DNA from: AA29 sp041481445
GTDB taxonomy: Bacteria; Acidobacteriota; Vicinamibacteria; Fen-336
NCBI GenBank assembly: GCA_041481445.1
Contig: JBGPBV010000108.1
Span: 1 to 24,616, forward strand
Direction: 5' to 3'
Length of the DNA: 24,616 bases
In this document: piece by piece, positions 23,022 through 24,616 of the stretch
Layout: each line of letters starts with the position of its first letter
Numbering within the stretch: the stretch's first letter is position 1
The notes under the pieces: generated by a model
The model's database searches: none
What the model was told of the DNA's origin: nothing
The model's input: the letters and a program-made list of their open reading frames with translations, nothing else
Position numbers and translations under genes: made by a program

Positions 23022-24334
23022 AATACGGCATCTCCGGCCGCAGCGCAAGCGAGGTGGCGGCGCGCGTGGAGCGGGCGGTGATGGAGGGCCGGCTGGCCCC
23101 GGGCGCCCTCCTGCCCCCGGTGCGCGCCCTGGCCGCCGTCCTTCACCTGAGCGCGGCCACCGTCGCCGCCGCCTACCGGGCCCTCCGCGTGCGCGGCCTG
23201 CTGGCCGGCGACGGCCGCCGCGGCACCCGGGTCGTCCTGCGTCCCCCCCTCGTCGTGCGGCCGGCCCCGGTCGTCCCCGCCGGCGCGCGCGACCTCGCCG
23301 AAGGCAACCCCGACCCCGCGCTGCTCCCCGACCTCCGCCCCGCCCTGCGCCGCCTGCCCGCCCGCTCCGGCCTCTACGGCGCGCCCGATCCGCTGCCCTC
23401 GCTGCGGCGCCTGGCCGCGCGCCAGCTCGCCGCCGACGGGATCCCGGCCGAGTCCCTCGCCATCGTGGGCGGTGCGATGGACGGCATCGAGCGCGTGCTC
23501 CAGGCCCACCTCCGGCCGGGGGACCGCGTCGCGGTCGAGGACCCCGGGTATACCGGCGTGCTCGATCTCCTGGGGGCCCTGGGCCTCGTCCCCGTGCCCG
23601 TCCCCCTCGACGACTTCGGCGTGCGGCCGAGGGCGCTGGCCGCCGCGCTCGACGCGGGCGTGCGCGCGGCCGTCCTCACTCCCCGGGCGCAGAACCCCAC
23701 CGGAGCCGCCTTCGACGCCGAGCGGGCGCGCGCGCTGCGCGCCGTGCTCGACGCGGCCCCCGACGTGCTGCTCGTGGAGGACGACCACGCGGGCCCGGTG
23801 GCGGGCATGCCCGTCCACACCCTCGTGCATCCGCGCAAGCCGCGATGGGCGGTGGTGCGCTCGGTGTGCAAGTCCCTCGGTCCCGACCTCAGGCTGGCCG
23901 TCCTGGCCGGCGATCCCACCACCGTCGCGCGCGTGGAGGGCCGCCGATCGCTGGGCACGGGATGGGTGAGCCATCTCCTCCAGGGCCTCGTGGCCACGCT
24001 CTGGTCCGATCCCGCGACCGAGCGGCGGCTGCGCGACGCCGCCCAAACCTACTCGCGACGGCGCCGCGCGCTGGTCGAGGCCCTGGCCCGCCACGGCGTG
24101 GCCGCGCACGGGCGCTCTGGCCTCAACGTCTGGGTCCCGGTCCGCGAGGAGGCGGCCACGCTCGCGGCGATGGCCGCGGCCGGCTGGGCCCTGCGCGCGG
24201 GCGAGCCGTACCGGATCCAGAGCCCCCCCGCCGTGCGCATCACCGTGAGCATGTTGGCGCCGGAAGATGCCGCTCGCGTCGCCGGCGCCTTGGCCATGTC
24301 GCAGACGGCCCGAGGGCGGACGGCGGGGGCCTGA
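23006..24334 (+). CDS. MocR-type regulator (GntR wHTH fused to aminotransferase-like domain)
   Basis: Transcription factor of 442 residues. The N-terminal winged helix is GntR-type (SEVAARVERAVMEGRLAPG, LPPVRALAAVLHLSAATVAAAY). After a linker comes a fold-type I aminotransferase-like domain from about residue 90, with a YGAPDPLPSLRRLAA segment, VEDPGYTGVLD, the NPTG cofactor motif (PRAQNPTGAAF) and the probable PLP lysine K289 in SVCKSLGPDLRLA. Such proteins usually sense PLP or amino compounds and do not act as metabolic aminotransferases. ATG 23006 has no Shine-Dalgarno; TAGTAC six bases before it is a weaker version of the leaderless pattern seen elsewhere here. It is divergent from the PPOX-fold gene, its likely target. 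Confidence 0.93.
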   Translation: MNVAIQYGISGRSASEVAARVERAVMEGRLAPGALLPPVRALAAVLHLSAATVAAAYRALRVRGLLAGDGRRGTRVVLRPPLVVRPAPVVPAGARDLAEGNPDPALLPDLRPALRRLPARSGLYGAPDPLPSLRRLAARQLAADGIPAESLAIVGGAMDGIERVLQAHLRPGDRVAVEDPGYTGVLDLLGALGLVPVPVPLDDFGVRPRALAAALDAGVRAAVLTPRAQNPTGAAFDAERARALRAVLDAAPDVLLVEDDHAGPVAGMPVHTLVHPRKPRWAVVRSVCKSLGPDLRLAVLAGDPTTVARVEGRRSLGTGWVSHLLQGLVATLWSDPATERRLRDAAQTYSRRRRALVEALARHGVAAHGRSGLNVWVPVREEAATLAAMAAAGWALRAGEPYRIQSPPAVRITVSMLAPEDAARVAGALAMSQTARGRTAGA

Positions 24335-24443
24335 TGTTCTCGGCGTGACGCGGCGAGACTCTGCAGCGCCGGCTCCAGCCGAGCTTCGTTGCGACCGTTC
24401 GTTGACGCCGCCGTCCGTTATCATCCGCATCCGGAGGTCCCAC

Positions 24444-24616
24444 ATGCGTTCGCTCGTTGCTTCGGCCGCTCTCGCCCTTCTTCCCGCCGCGTTCGCCGCC
24501 GCCGCCGACCCCCCGCGGGCCACGCTCGCGCTCGTCGGCGGCCAGGTGATCGACGGCTACGAGGGTCCCCCCATCCCGGACGGCGTGGTCCTCATCGCGG
24601 GCGACCGGATCCTGGC
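24444..24616 (+). CDS. exported amidohydrolase, N-terminal part
   Basis: The window ends inside this gene after 57 residues. A signal peptide (MRSLVASAALALLPAAFAAA) is followed by LVGGQVIDGYEGPPIPDGVV and LIAGDRIL. This is the usual first beta-sandwich of amidohydrolase-superfamily enzymes (imidazolonepropionase/dipeptidase-like). The metal-binding HxH motif should come just past the window edge. ATG 24444 has ggagg (24433-24437) six bases upstream. TATCAT (24419-24424) could be its -10; TTGACG nearby (24402-24407) is only 11 bases away from it, too close for a standard promoter. Its substrate cannot be predicted from this part. Confidence 0.85.
   Translation, partial: MRSLVASAALALLPAAFAAAADPPRATLALVGGQVIDGYEGPPIPDGVVLIAGDRIL

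Noticed and set aside
23006..24334. A metabolic aminotransferase
   Set aside because: The N-terminal GntR winged helix and the divergent arrangement identify a MocR regulator.
24402..24424. TTGACG...TATCAT as a standard promoter for the amidohydrolase
   Set aside because: The spacing is only 11 bases, far from the required 16-18.
1..24616. CRISPR arrays, tRNA/rRNA genes, insertion sequences and prophage genes
   Set aside because: I saw no regularly spaced repeats, cloverleaf-like sequences, transposase or integrase motifs. Some tRNAs could be missed by eye.

Overview
The window is very GC-rich, with almost every third codon position G or C. It looks like one chromosomal stretch of a Gram-negative-type bacterium. 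The evidence is a TolC-type outer-membrane channel, an EmrAB-type tripartite pump, a periplasmic lytic transglycosylase and a sigma-54-dependent response regulator. The secreted protease carries Ig-like repeat domains of a style I associate with Acidobacteriota or Myxococcota. I lean towards Acidobacteriota, but this is an impression from gene style, not a proven assignment. I see no tRNA, rRNA, CRISPR array, insertion sequence, phage gene or origin.

Layout. Bases 1-140 hold the 3' end of an unrecognised gene. Bases 312-4500 are a tightly coupled three-gene drug-efflux operon (TolC, EmrA, EmrB types) preceded by a leader with two tandem hairpins. On the same strand follow a membrane-anchored DUF5715/LAS-peptidase-like protein (4544-5836), an exported M24 aminopeptidase P (5902-7155), a LOG-family nucleotide hydrolase (7174-8211) and an RNB-domain ribonuclease (8232-9674). 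A 12-bp GC hairpin separates this block from a convergent 1097-residue secreted HExxH metalloprotease (13016-9723).

Next comes an amino-acid/imine metabolism locus. On the minus strand are an ornithine-cyclodeaminase-family reductase, a PLP ammonia-lyase and an aldo/keto reductase, all overlapping (16209-13231). Divergent from them is a sarcosine/N-methyl-amino-acid oxidase (16297-17415), with the two promoters back to back. An NtrC-type response regulator (18850-17450) follows with no kinase in view. Upstream of it is a short, apparently frameshifted membrane-anchored gene. The right side holds a lytic transglycosylase, a YtxH plus DUF948-like envelope pair behind a near-consensus promoter, an extended SDR, a PPOX-fold flavoprotein divergent from a MocR regulator, and the start of an exported amidohydrolase.

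The most interesting signals are regulatory. Three genes have a TAGANT box exactly six bases before the start codon and no Shine-Dalgarno, which predicts leaderless mRNAs. The MocR/PPOX intergenic region carries two copies of a GTA-N4-TAC operator-like element about two helical turns apart. The ribonuclease has a substitution at a catalytic aspartate, and the cyclodeaminase-family protein lacks the residues expected of a true ornithine cyclodeaminase. I found no clear, wholly new multi-gene system; the amine/imine locus is the best candidate for undescribed chemistry.
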